Shown here: positions 1 through 7,193 of the stretch, piece after piece | Position numbering within the stretch: the first letter of the stretch is position 1 | Layout of the letters: each line of letters starts with the position of its first letter | Source of the DNA: DATJPW01 sp963752855 | GTDB lineage: Bacteria; Desulfobacterota; Desulfomonilia; Desulfomonilales; Desulfomonilaceae | Direction of reading: 5' to 3' | NCBI GenBank assembly: GCA_963752855.1 | Contig: CAVVZX010000003.1 | Location: forward strand, 1 to 64,000 | Length of the DNA stretch: 64,000 nt | Made by a program: the position numbers and the translations under genes | The notes under the pieces: generated by a model | What the model was told of the DNA's origin: nothing | The model's input: only the letters and a program-made list of their open reading frames with translations | Databases searched by the model: none

Positions 1-874
1 AGTCGTTTATTTCGTTCTTGGGATTCTCGTAGTAGTAGTAGCCGGCCCCTTCCATGCCGACCAGCGGTTTGTACAGCTTAAGCGCATCGAGGATATTCCC
101 GCCTGTCGTCAGCTTGATCCCGTGCTTTCCTTCGAGTTTCATTTCATGGAGCTTGCCCAGCGGATTGCCCTTGCCGGCCCAGATCACGAATAGGTACTTG
201 TCGCCTTTTTCGTCCTTAAGGGCCTTGATGATGCGCTGGGCCGGGGCCGTGAAGTCCGCAGTATCTATCGGCACGTACTCTTCATGAACAACCTTGGCCC
301 CTTTGGCCTGGGCTGCTTCTTTGTACGCGGCCACACCGTCACGGCCAAACGCGTAATCCTGGGCCAGGGTGGCGATCACTACGCCCGGCTTGGCAACGGC
401 CATAGCGTTAGCAATTGCGTCTTGCGATGAGTTCCGACCGGTCCGAAATATGTACCGATTCCAATCCTTACCTGTAATACTGTCAGCAACGGCCGGCTCG
501 ACTATGAGGATTTTCTTGAACTCCTCGGCCACCGGCAGCATGGCAAGGGCTACTGCTGACGAGACTCCGCCAACTGCCAGATCCACTTTGTCGTCTTTGA
601 AGGCCTCGGTCAGGAGCTGCTTACCCACTTCCGGCTTGAGGTGGGTATCCTTTACGATGAGTTCCACGGGGCGACCAAGAATCTTGTTGGTTCCCTTGGT
701 CGCGTACTCTAGACCCATCTTGAAGCCTTCGAGAGACTGCTTGGTGTACGCCTCGAGCGGCCCGGTTATCCCGACCACTCGAGCAATCTTGATCGGTTCC
801 TCAGCCACCGAAACAACCGCGGTCAGCAGTAGCGCAAAGGCTGTCATTATTCCTACAAGCTTCCACCTTTTCAT
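1..874 (-). CDS. Branched-chain amino-acid-type ABC transporter substrate-binding protein (LivK family), 3' end beyond the window
   Basis: Reverse-strand reading from ATG at 874, behind a GGAGGG ribosome site, gives 291 codons with no stop before the left edge, so the C-terminus is missing. The first 24 residues are a clear signal peptide (MKRWK, a hydrophobic run, then VSVA). The mature part opens IKIARVVGITGPLEAY and has the SLEGFKMGLEYA and LKPEVGKQL segments typical of the type I periplasmic binding fold of the Leu/Ile/Val-binding family. Such proteins deliver amino acids, amides, or aromatic or short organic acids to an ABC permease. Its neighbours (acyl-CoA ligase, enoyl-CoA hydratase) make an organic acid substrate more likely than an amino acid; that is inference. 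The forward ORFs here are shadows. Confidence 0.88.
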   Translation of the reverse strand, partial: MKRWKLVGIMTAFALLLTAVVSVAEEPIKIARVVGITGPLEAYTKQSLEGFKMGLEYATKGTNKILGRPVELIVKDTHLKPEVGKQLLTEAFKDDKVDLAVGGVSSAVALAMLPVAEEFKKILIVEPAVADSITGKDWNRYIFRTGRNSSQDAIANAMAVAKPGVVIATLAQDYAFGRDGVAAYKEAAQAKGAKVVHEEYVPIDTADFTAPAQRIIKALKDEKGDKYLFVIWAGKGNPLGKLHEMKLEGKHGIKLTTGGNILDALKLYKPLVGMEGAGYYYYENPKNEIND

Positions 875-1007
875 AGCACCACCCTCCTTACTTTTCTTGG
901 GTAATCCGGCCCCGAATTATGAATACTTTTTAAGTTAGATTCATAGCATCTCTCGTTCAACCTCTCAAGGCGGAAATGGGTATTTCCGGCCAAGTCGATC
1001 ACGCAAC

Positions 1008-1820
1008 TCAGCCGGCGAATCGCACGACTTCTGCATTCCAACGTTCCGGCTCTTCGATGAACGGCGAATGTCCGCTGTCGTTAAACATGACGAGGCGACT
1101 GGACGGAATCATTCTGTGAAGCGCCTCGCCCAGAGCAGTAGGATAAACAGCGCTCTTTGCTCCATAGGTGAGCAATACGGGAACGGGCGTTTCGGGGAGC
1201 TGCGTTCGCCAGTCCTGATTCAACAGCGAAGTCCGGTACTCAAGGGTCACTTCGGTGGATGTCAGCATTGACTCCGCAATTCCCCACTCCAGGGTTGCCT
1301 CGTCGGGGCATTTGCCGCCCTTGAAGCAGGCCGACACAGTTTTGGAGGCGAAAGTCAGCCGGTCAACCAGTATGTCACTTTGCAATTTTACTGCCATCCG
1401 CCAGTCCAGACTGCCGAAGAGCGCATGCTCCCAGCCGTCGAGCTTGAGAATGCAAGGAGTCATATCGATGTATACAGCGCCCTTGAGCTTCTCGCCACCG
1501 AACAGATCGAAATAGTTGAAGATAACCGCCGCGCCCATCGACCAGCCGGCGATGGTGACGTCTTCAAGTTCAAGATGCTCGATCACTCGGCGCACATCAC
1601 GTGCAGCCTGGGGGAGATTGCACGTCCGCGGGCGGCTCCAGGAATGACCGTGCCCGCGCAGGTCCAGCGTCACGACACGATGAGTTTTGGATAACACTAT
1701 AGTATTGTCTTTGAAAAACTTGTGATTGACCGTCCATCCATGAATAAGGAAGATAGTATTGCCCTTCCCTTCGTCCGTATAATGCAGAAAGACGTCATCT
1801 TCAGAAGTGAGATACGGCAC
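1008..1820 (-). CDS. Alpha/beta hydrolase
   Basis: This 270-residue protein has the alpha/beta hydrolase fold: the oxyanion segment LIHGWT near residue 28, RGHGHS near 55-60, and the nucleophile elbow GWSMG with Ser94. A C-terminal catalytic His lies in DSGHSPF (about residue 251). The usual acid position after strand 6 reads YGAKSAVYP, where most relatives have Asp, so the acid may be supplied from elsewhere or the reaction may be atypical. It lies downstream of the acyl-CoA ligase on the same strand after a 147-base gap and probably ends the operon, possibly as a ring-cleavage, ester or thioester hydrolase. The exact substrate cannot be read from sequence. Confidence 0.88.
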   Translation of the reverse strand: MPYLTSEDDVFLHYTDEGKGNTIFLIHGWTVNHKFFKDNTIVLSKTHRVVTLDLRGHGHSWSRPRTCNLPQAARDVRRVIEHLELEDVTIAGWSMGAAVIFNYFDLFGGEKLKGAVYIDMTPCILKLDGWEHALFGSLDWRMAVKLQSDILVDRLTFASKTVSACFKGGKCPDEATLEWGIAESMLTSTEVTLEYRTSLLNQDWRTQLPETPVPVLLTYGAKSAVYPTALGEALHRMIPSSRLVMFNDSGHSPFIEEPERWNAEVVRFAG

Positions 1821-1967
1821 GCCATGTTCCTTCTCGGGCTCATCTAGGCGGCAGGACCGGATTCATTAGGAATGTCAGCGGCGGGACTAGGAAGCCGCTC
1901 TGACGGAATGTTCCGATACCTTTTCCCTTCCGGAAGCCCTCCATATTGTGCGTGAAAGCGTCCTTGA

Positions 1968-3500
1968 TCAGGATTGCGGTTGAAAGAATCGATCGTCCCG
2001 AAGCTTAGTCTTGAGCACTTTGCCGGCTGCGTTCCGCGGCAACTGCTTCAAAAAGACCACTTCTTTGGGCGCCTTGTATTTAGCCAGCCTGGGTTTGAGG
2101 AAATCAAGTATCTCCTGGTTAGACAGCATTTCCCCCGGCTTGAGAACCACGACTGCCCGCCCGGACTCGCCCCATCGTTCGTCCTTGACACCCACCACAG
2201 CCGCTTCGGCTATCTGAGGAAGTTCGTACAACAATTGCTCCACCTCCGCCGGATAGACGTTCTCCCCGCCGGAGATATACATGTCCTTCTTGCGGTCCAC
2301 TATGTAGAGGTCCCCATCCTCGTCCATTCGCGCCATGTCGCCCGAATGAAACCATCCGCCCTTCAAGGCTTCGGCGGTGGCCTCGGGTCGGTTCCAGTAT
2401 CCTTGCATCACGTTCGGCCCGCGCATGACCAACTCGCCCACCTGGCCTCTGGGGACCTCCTGGCTGGCCTCGTCTACCACAGCCACGTCCAGATGAAATA
2501 CCGCGCGACCGATGGAACCTGCCTTTTGCACGGCCAATTCTTTGGACAGTGTTGAGATGGACGGGGCTGCCTCGCTCATGCCGAAACCCTGTTGCAGGAC
2601 TATGCCCGCCTCCTGATAGCGCTGGACAAGGCTTACCGGCAAAGGAGCTCCGCCGCTCATCACCAAGCGCACATCCTGGAAGACCCCACTGGAGAAATCA
2701 GAATGCTGAATCAGAAAGAGAAAGATCGCCGGCACGCCGAAAAAGAGACTGGCCTTTTCCTCGGTGAGCAGCCTCAGTGTGACGGCCGCGTCGAAAACAC
2801 GCTGGATGATAACTGTGGCGCCCACATAGAGCATAGGAAGTGTGAAGAGGCCCAGACCGCCGATATGGAACATGGGCAGCGCCACAACGTCCCTGTCCTT
2901 TGAAGTGAAGTCAAGCGCCAAGGTGAGATTGATGGCATTCCAGAAGCTGGCCCCTTGGGAAAGAATTGCACCCTTGGGTGATCCGGTTGTGCCGGCGGTG
3001 TACATGATTATGTGAGCCGAGTCGGCATTCACCGGTTGGTCCGGTTCCGGTTCTGACTCCATTTGCCTTGCCAGAAAAGGCTCATAGGCCGTTGCGTTCT
3101 GGACTTCGAGGGAACCGAGGACCAGCGTCCGCCCCACCGGCGTTTCCCGTAACAAAGACTCGGCCAGCGGCGCCAGTTCAGGATCGAAGATGAGCGTTTC
3201 CGCGCCTGAATCGCTCAGGATGAAGCTCAGTTCCTTCGGGGCCAGACGCCAGTTGAGCGGGACGACCATTAGACCCTGCTTCGCGGCCGCCATCACCGTC
3301 TCGACGTATTCCAGACAATTGTAGGATAGAATTGCGAGTCTGTCCCCACTCCTCAGCCCAAGACTCCGCAGCCCATTGGCCAGGCGATTTACACGCCGAT
3401 TCAGTTGTCGATAGCTCAACCGCCGTGAGCCATCCACTACCGCTTCTTTGTCCGGCGAGAGAAGCTCGCGTTTAGTTAACCAGTAGCCTATGCCCTGCAT
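1968..3500 (-). CDS. Acyl-CoA synthetase (AMP-forming, fatty-acid/aromatic acid type)
   Basis: A 510-residue ANL-superfamily adenylate-forming enzyme that activates a carboxylic acid to its CoA thioester via an acyl-AMP. The phosphate-binding loop YTAGTTGSPKG is at residues 167-177, the GWFHSGD motif and the DRKKDMYISGGENVYPAEVE hinge lie in the C-terminal third, and the catalytic lysine is in NAAGK (K494). Length and order match medium/long-chain fatty acid or 4-coumarate-type ligases. The upstream flavoprotein gene ends only 10 bases before its start, so they are co-transcribed. Substrate is unknown; the cluster suggests the first step of beta-oxidation-like degradation. Confidence 0.93.
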   Translation of the reverse strand: MQGIGYWLTKRELLSPDKEAVVDGSRRLSYRQLNRRVNRLANGLRSLGLRSGDRLAILSYNCLEYVETVMAAAKQGLMVVPLNWRLAPKELSFILSDSGAETLIFDPELAPLAESLLRETPVGRTLVLGSLEVQNATAYEPFLARQMESEPEPDQPVNADSAHIIMYTAGTTGSPKGAILSQGASFWNAINLTLALDFTSKDRDVVALPMFHIGGLGLFTLPMLYVGATVIIQRVFDAAVTLRLLTEEKASLFFGVPAIFLFLIQHSDFSSGVFQDVRLVMSGGAPLPVSLVQRYQEAGIVLQQGFGMSEAAPSISTLSKELAVQKAGSIGRAVFHLDVAVVDEASQEVPRGQVGELVMRGPNVMQGYWNRPEATAEALKGGWFHSGDMARMDEDGDLYIVDRKKDMYISGGENVYPAEVEQLLYELPQIAEAAVVGVKDERWGESGRAVVVLKPGEMLSNQEILDFLKPRLAKYKAPKEVVFLKQLPRNAAGKVLKTKLRDDRFFQPQS

Positions 3501-3510
3501 AACGCCTCCA

Positions 3511-4086
3511 TCATGAAAAGAGCCTTTTCATCACATGGGCCATGTGTTTGGCGAAGTTCTTTACGGTGTCCATTCCTTCTTCGTCCTTTTCTGCATCTCG
3601 AGCGCCCCGAGAGCCCGCCACACCTACGTTCCAGTAAGTCGAACCGGGGATGACCATGCCGTTAATGAAAAACCAGAGCAGAAGCTGAGAAAAAGCCATG
3701 TTATGGCCCGCACGGCGAGCCACCGTGATCGGGCCTCCAACCTTGCCCGAAAAGAAACGGTCGTTCCAAATAGCGACAAAGGTGGCGCGATCCAGGAGCG
3801 CCATCAACTGGGGCACTACTGATGACATATACACAGGGGATCCAAGGACGATTCCTTGAGCCGCCTTCATCTTGTCAAGTATAGGTGCGAAGTCGTCGTC
3901 TTCCTGGGCACAGTGCCCTAGCTGCACGCATTGGTAGCATCCCAGGCAGGGTTTGATCGTTTTGTCTCGAAGAGAGATGAGCTCTGTCTCCAGGCCCTGG
4001 TCGTTCAGGTTGACGAGGCAGTGCTGCACAAACTTGAGCGTATTGCTCTCCGGTCTTAAACTCCCTGCAATGCCGACAACTTTCAT
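3511..4086 (-). CDS. Iron-sulfur flavoprotein / NADPH-dependent FMN reductase family
   Basis: A 191-residue flavodoxin-fold protein. The N-terminus VVGIAGSLRPESNT is the FMN phosphate-binding loop of the NADPH-dependent FMN reductase family. At residues 47-59 it carries a compact cysteine cluster C-x2-C-x2-C-x5-C (PCLGCYQC...GHC), the signature of archaeal and anaerobic iron-sulfur flavoproteins that hold a [4Fe-4S] cluster beside FMN. It later has LGSPVYMSSVVPQLMALLDR, typical of the fold. Its ATG overlaps the stop of the enoyl-CoA hydratase gene by four bases, indicating translational coupling. Role inferred: electron transfer to or from ferredoxin or NAD(P)H during substrate oxidation. Confidence 0.87.
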   Translation of the reverse strand: MKVVGIAGSLRPESNTLKFVQHCLVNLNDQGLETELISLRDKTIKPCLGCYQCVQLGHCAQEDDDFAPILDKMKAAQGIVLGSPVYMSSVVPQLMALLDRATFVAIWNDRFFSGKVGGPITVARRAGHNMAFSQLLLWFFINGMVIPGSTYWNVGVAGSRGARDAEKDEEGMDTVKNFAKHMAHVMKRLFS

Positions 4087-4886
4087 GGTCCAGCGCCTAA
4101 TTGCCTTTGTTCAGTGGTAGTCTGAAGCGTCCCCTGCTCAAGTTGTCCTCGCATCAGGTTCTTGAAGAAGTCACTTTCAAAACAACGGGAGAATTCGGTA
4201 GATTCCATCGCAAGTCCACGAGGCAAATCAAAGGATTGGGATGCCTTGACTGCCAGCTTCGCCAGGGACAAAGCGTACTGGGGCTGGCGGAAAATGTTCT
4301 CCAGCATCGCGGTGGTTTCTTTCACAAGATCCTCCGGTTCGGTCACTCGGTTAATCAAGCCCAAGCTCAGCGCCTCAGCCCCGGAATACAGGTGGCCGGA
4401 AAGAATCACTTCCATCGCTCGTCCTACGCCGATTACCCTGGGCAGTCTCTGAGTTCCGCCGCCGCCTGGAATGAGCCCCACTTTGACCTCCGGCAGGCCA
4501 ATCCTCGCTGTTGTGCTGGCCAGGCGCAGATCGCACGCCAGAGCGAACTCGAAACCGCCGCCGAAGCACAGCCCATTGATGGCCGCCACCAACATGAGAG
4601 GAGATCGCTCCATTCTGTTGAAGGCTTCCTGGATGCGCTGAGAAAAACCTTTCGCCCCTTCCGGCTGCAGCTTCATCATTTCCACGCCGTCGGCTCCACC
4701 TATGAAGTGTGTCTGTCCCTCGCCGGTGAATACCGCGGCCCGCGTCGAAGTCTTCTCCAATTGGTCCAAAAGATTATGGAGCTCTTCCATAAAGAGTGAA
4801 TCGATGGAGTTGCGGTCTTTGGGCCGATTGATCCGGACCCAGCAAATCTCTTTGCGTTGTTCCAACAGAAATCGTTCGTAATTCAT
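4083..4886 (-). CDS. Enoyl-CoA hydratase/isomerase (crotonase family)
   Basis: 267 residues, the normal length for crotonases. The two oxyanion-hole segments are present: HFIGGADGVEMM near residue 60 and INGLCFGGGFEFALACDLRLAS near 104-125. The usual general-acid region follows as IGLPEVKVGLIPGGGGTQRLPRVIG. Family members hydrate or isomerise enoyl-CoA thioesters, and some open rings. It is the first gene of the leftward catabolic cluster, four bases overlapping the flavoprotein gene. The ATG at 4886 follows GAGGTGGTGTTTCC, an acceptable ribosome site. Confidence 0.93.
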   Translation of the reverse strand: MNYERFLLEQRKEICWVRINRPKDRNSIDSLFMEELHNLLDQLEKTSTRAAVFTGEGQTHFIGGADGVEMMKLQPEGAKGFSQRIQEAFNRMERSPLMLVAAINGLCFGGGFEFALACDLRLASTTARIGLPEVKVGLIPGGGGTQRLPRVIGVGRAMEVILSGHLYSGAEALSLGLINRVTEPEDLVKETTAMLENIFRQPQYALSLAKLAVKASQSFDLPRGLAMESTEFSRCFESDFFKNLMRGQLEQGTLQTTTEQRQLGAGP

Positions 4887-5291
4887 GGAAACACCACCTC
4901 AATGGTTCGCTCTAATGACCTGGCGCGGTTTGGACACTCGACACGACGGAGAAGAAATCCGCGGAGAGAAGGTTCGTTGTTTGGCCGTAGACATTGAGGG
5001 TCACACAGAGGTGTTGAGTCGAGACGGCCGATGCGAGAACGGAGCAGAATTGTTCGAGAGAGCTTCTGATATATGAACCACCTCTCAGATATACAAAAAC
5101 ACAGTCCCGCCGCTTTTGTCAAGAAAAAACTCAAACACCTATGTACTTCCCGAGTTACGGGCGGAATTTTCCCGAAGAACGTAGCCTGGGTGAACGCGAA
5201 AAAGCCAATCGTCCAGCCTGGGGGGATTCTTCGTCGTTTCCCTCCTCGGGATAAGAATTATGCGCCCCGCGTAACTGAATGGTAACAACGC
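4887..5291 (-). other. Intergenic region between enoyl-CoA hydratase and TetR genes
   Basis: A 405-base stretch with no convincing gene. It must hold the promoter of the leftward catabolic cluster and the end of the TetR transcript. A TTGACA-like box on the reverse strand lies near 5122-5117, but no -10 at proper spacing was found. AT-rich TGATATAT / AGATATAC segments at 5067-5094 could be regulator sites; this is weak. Confidence 0.4.
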
Positions 5292-6545
5292 CTATTCTTT
5301 CACAGGAGTCTGCAAACCGAAAAAGACGAATTCCATCAAATCCGCGAAGAGGCGCCTGGGCAACTCGGCCTGAGGCGAGGAACTCCAAACGATCCATCTC
5401 AATCCCACAAAATGGGTGAGGCCCATCAGGCTCCGGGCCACAAATTCCGGGGGCAAGCCCCGGATCTCGCCTGCCTCTATGGCGGACCGAAGTCGTGTTA
5501 CATAACCTTCGGCGATCTTCCGGTAGTACCACAAACCCACTTCACGGCTGATCATCTCGAACTCAGGAACCAATCGGTAAATTTCGCGATGGTCCTTGAG
5601 GAACTCGAAGAACGCTGCCATGCCGTAAAGCTCCGCATCTCGGCGATCTCTGGCCAATCCGGAAGACCGCTGAAGTGTCTGCCGCATCTCCCGATTGATG
5701 TATTGGACGAAGCCCGTGATGAGTTCCTTTTTTGAGCTGAAGTGAACGTAAAAAGTGCCTTGGGCGACTCCGGCTTCCCTTGTGATGTCCGCCACTCCTG
5801 CCCTGTTGAAGCCCTGCCGACCGAAAACGCTCTCGGCCGCTCGAAATATGGTCTGGCGGGTCTTCTCGCCCTTGGTGAGCGTCTCGTGGTTTAGAGGCCT
5901 CGACGGCGCCGGTGGAGGGAGTTGGAACAGTTGGAAGTCCGGACGGTTCATCCACGCCTTGGAACCATTTAGACCGCTGAGGGTGACGTCTACTATCAAA
6001 TCCAAGACGCCTTGGTCGCCTCGTTGAAAGTCGCCCAATTCCAATGCCTGAAAATAGCAGATGCCGATGAGAGCGTAAGCGATCAGGTTCGGGTCCAACG
6101 GCCTGATCATCCCGGCCTGCTGCTCCCTCCTGAGGAAATCGCGAAAATGACGTACGATGGTCTCGTAATACGCGACTGTGGCCTGGTCTATGAGTTCGGA
6201 TTCACCCAATATTCGATGGAAAGGAAAATTTTCGGTGACATGGGCCAACAGCAGGCTCAGTTGAATCTTGAGCCGCTCCGGAAAGCTCTCTCCCCGGTCG
6301 GAGACGGCTTCGACCTTTGCTGCGAAGCGAGCAAGAATCAGGTCGTTGAGTTCCAGGAATACTTGCTCTTTGTTCTTGAAGTACTGGTAGAAGGTTCCTG
6401 CGGACAGACCGAGATGGCGACTGATTTCTGAAACGGACGAGGCGTAATAGCCTCGCTTCCGAAAAATCTCGTGAGCTGCTTCCAGGAAGGCTGACCTAGT
6501 GACTCTGGCCTTGGTCAGCAGTTTTCTGGTTGTTCGACCAGGCAA
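5292..6545 (-). CDS. Tandem TetR-family regulator (two complete TetR units in one chain)
   Basis: A 417-residue protein, about twice the usual TetR length. Each half starts with a TetR helix-turn-helix: the first around residues 38-57 (SVSEISRHLGLSAGTFYQYF) and the second around 249-268 (AGVADITREAGVAQGTFYVH). A proline-rich linker (PPPAPSRP) at 210-217 joins them. Each half is followed by its own helical ligand/dimer domain. The start is probably TTG at 6545 behind GAGG. It sits directly upstream of the acyl-CoA ligase/hydratase cluster on the same strand, so control of that cluster, perhaps by an acyl-CoA, is likely but inferred. The frame is open throughout, so this is a genuine fusion and not an artefact. 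Confidence 0.92.
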   Translation of the reverse strand: MPGRTTRKLLTKARVTRSAFLEAAHEIFRKRGYYASSVSEISRHLGLSAGTFYQYFKNKEQVFLELNDLILARFAAKVEAVSDRGESFPERLKIQLSLLLAHVTENFPFHRILGESELIDQATVAYYETIVRHFRDFLRREQQAGMIRPLDPNLIAYALIGICYFQALELGDFQRGDQGVLDLIVDVTLSGLNGSKAWMNRPDFQLFQLPPPAPSRPLNHETLTKGEKTRQTIFRAAESVFGRQGFNRAGVADITREAGVAQGTFYVHFSSKKELITGFVQYINREMRQTLQRSSGLARDRRDAELYGMAAFFEFLKDHREIYRLVPEFEMISREVGLWYYRKIAEGYVTRLRSAIEAGEIRGLPPEFVARSLMGLTHFVGLRWIVWSSSPQAELPRRLFADLMEFVFFGLQTPVKE

Positions 6546-6561
6546 CGCGCCGCCTCACATA

Positions 6562-6575
6562 TGACTCATTCGTCA
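6562..6575. promoter_or_regulatory. Candidate TetR operator TGAC-N6-GTCA
   Basis: TGACTCATTCGTCA, 16 bases upstream of the tandem TetR start, is a perfect TGAC/GTCA inverted repeat with a six-base spacer. Its position suits autoregulation. No second copy was spotted before the catabolic cluster. Confidence 0.4.
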
Positions 6576-6820
6576 GATGTTGACTATACCTTATCCGAGC
6601 GGAAGGAGGAAGCACTTTTTGAGCGCTCATGTTTACGGAACCAAGTGAAGTCTGATCGGGCTGTGGAAGCCGGCAAATCGCTTCGAGCTTGATCAGGTCC
6701 CTGATAATCCCTGTGGTCCTTTTCCCAGGATAAACAGGATCAAAAACAGGCGCAAATTTACCGGTACATAAAGATCGGGGCGCTGACTCCTAGACGTCAA
6801 AGCCCCGATATCACGGTCTT

Positions 6821-6885
6821 TTAAGTGGCGGGAGCGACGAGACTCGAACTCGCGACCTCTGGAGTGACGGCGGCTGGCCACTTAA
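6821..6885. repeat. Inverted repeat TTAAGTGG/CCACTTAA around the tRNA fragment
   Basis: TTAAGTGG at 6821-6828 and CCACTTAA at 6878-6885 are perfect complements enclosing the tRNA fragment. It may be part of the recombination site (arm-type or core-flanking) or coincidence of the CCA end. Confidence 0.45.
6826..6870 (-). tRNA. tRNA-Asp(GTC) 3' fragment, probable attachment-site remnant
   Basis: On the reverse strand these 45 bases are the 3' part of a tRNA. They comprise an anticodon loop CCGTCAC with Asp anticodon GTC, an anticodon-stem 3' arm TCCAG, variable loop AGGTC, T-arm GCGAG/TTCGAGT/CTCGT, acceptor strand CGCTCCC, discriminator G, and encoded CCA. The 5' half is absent: the bases before the anticodon loop cannot pair with TCCAG. 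A tRNA cut exactly at the anticodon loop is the classic product of site-specific integration into a tRNA 3' end. The orientation places the integrated DNA at coordinates above 6870. Confidence 0.8.
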
Positions 6886-7079
6886 CGAAAACCAATGCCA
6901 GCAAGGCCGGTCGGCTGGCGACATCCGCTTATAGCCAACGCCATCGTTGGTGATGGTAAAAGAAAAAGACCCCCAGAAGCGTTTATCTTTCGATAAGCGA
7001 CGACGATCTTGTAAGGGAGATCGACCGGCTCACCTTTGATCATGGGAAAACGGAGATTTGGGGGCAAAAGTAGTCAGCA

Positions 7080-7172
7080 GAGGATCTTCTTTCGCTGCGC
7101 TGCTCCCTCCGCACTTCGTAGAATGGCCCCTGTTAGGCCGACTGTTTGATCTCAAATTTCAAGGCCTGACTC
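7080..7172 (+). repeat. Island-flanking repeat, copy 1
   Basis: This stretch (AGGATCTTCTTTCGCTGCGC ... CAAATTTCAAGGCCTGACTC) matches 10848-10940 in the same orientation over about 90 bases with roughly ten to fifteen differences. The two copies bracket the nuclease-like gene and IS630 element. Confidence 0.75.
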
Positions 7173-7193
7173 CACATCCATGGAGTCAGTAGA

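Larger units (their letters stand above)
6546..7193. other. Intergenic boundary region with tRNA scar and repeat
   Basis: About 650 bases without a convincing protein gene. It contains the tRNA-Asp 3' fragment (6826-6870) and one copy of the repeat that recurs near 10.9 kb (7080-7172). The remaining sequence shows nothing recognisable. A translated ORF over 6693-6881 begins with the peptide typical of reading through a tRNA 3' half and is not a gene. Confidence 0.6.

Noticed and set aside
54..938. Two forward open frames at the left edge
   Set aside because: They lie opposite the binding-protein gene, which has a signal peptide, ribosome site and family motifs on the reverse strand.
5088..5122. 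Reverse-strand TTGACA with TATATC as promoter of the catabolic cluster
   Set aside because: The spacer is 23 bases, too long for a sigma-70 promoter.
6693..6881. Open frame starting MASRRHSRGREFESRRSRH
   Set aside because: This is the peptide obtained by translating a tRNA 3' half; it overlaps the tRNA-Asp fragment and is not a gene.
6882..7067. 61-codon reverse frame next to the tRNA fragment
   Set aside because: No ribosome site, domain or similarity was recognised; length is within chance.
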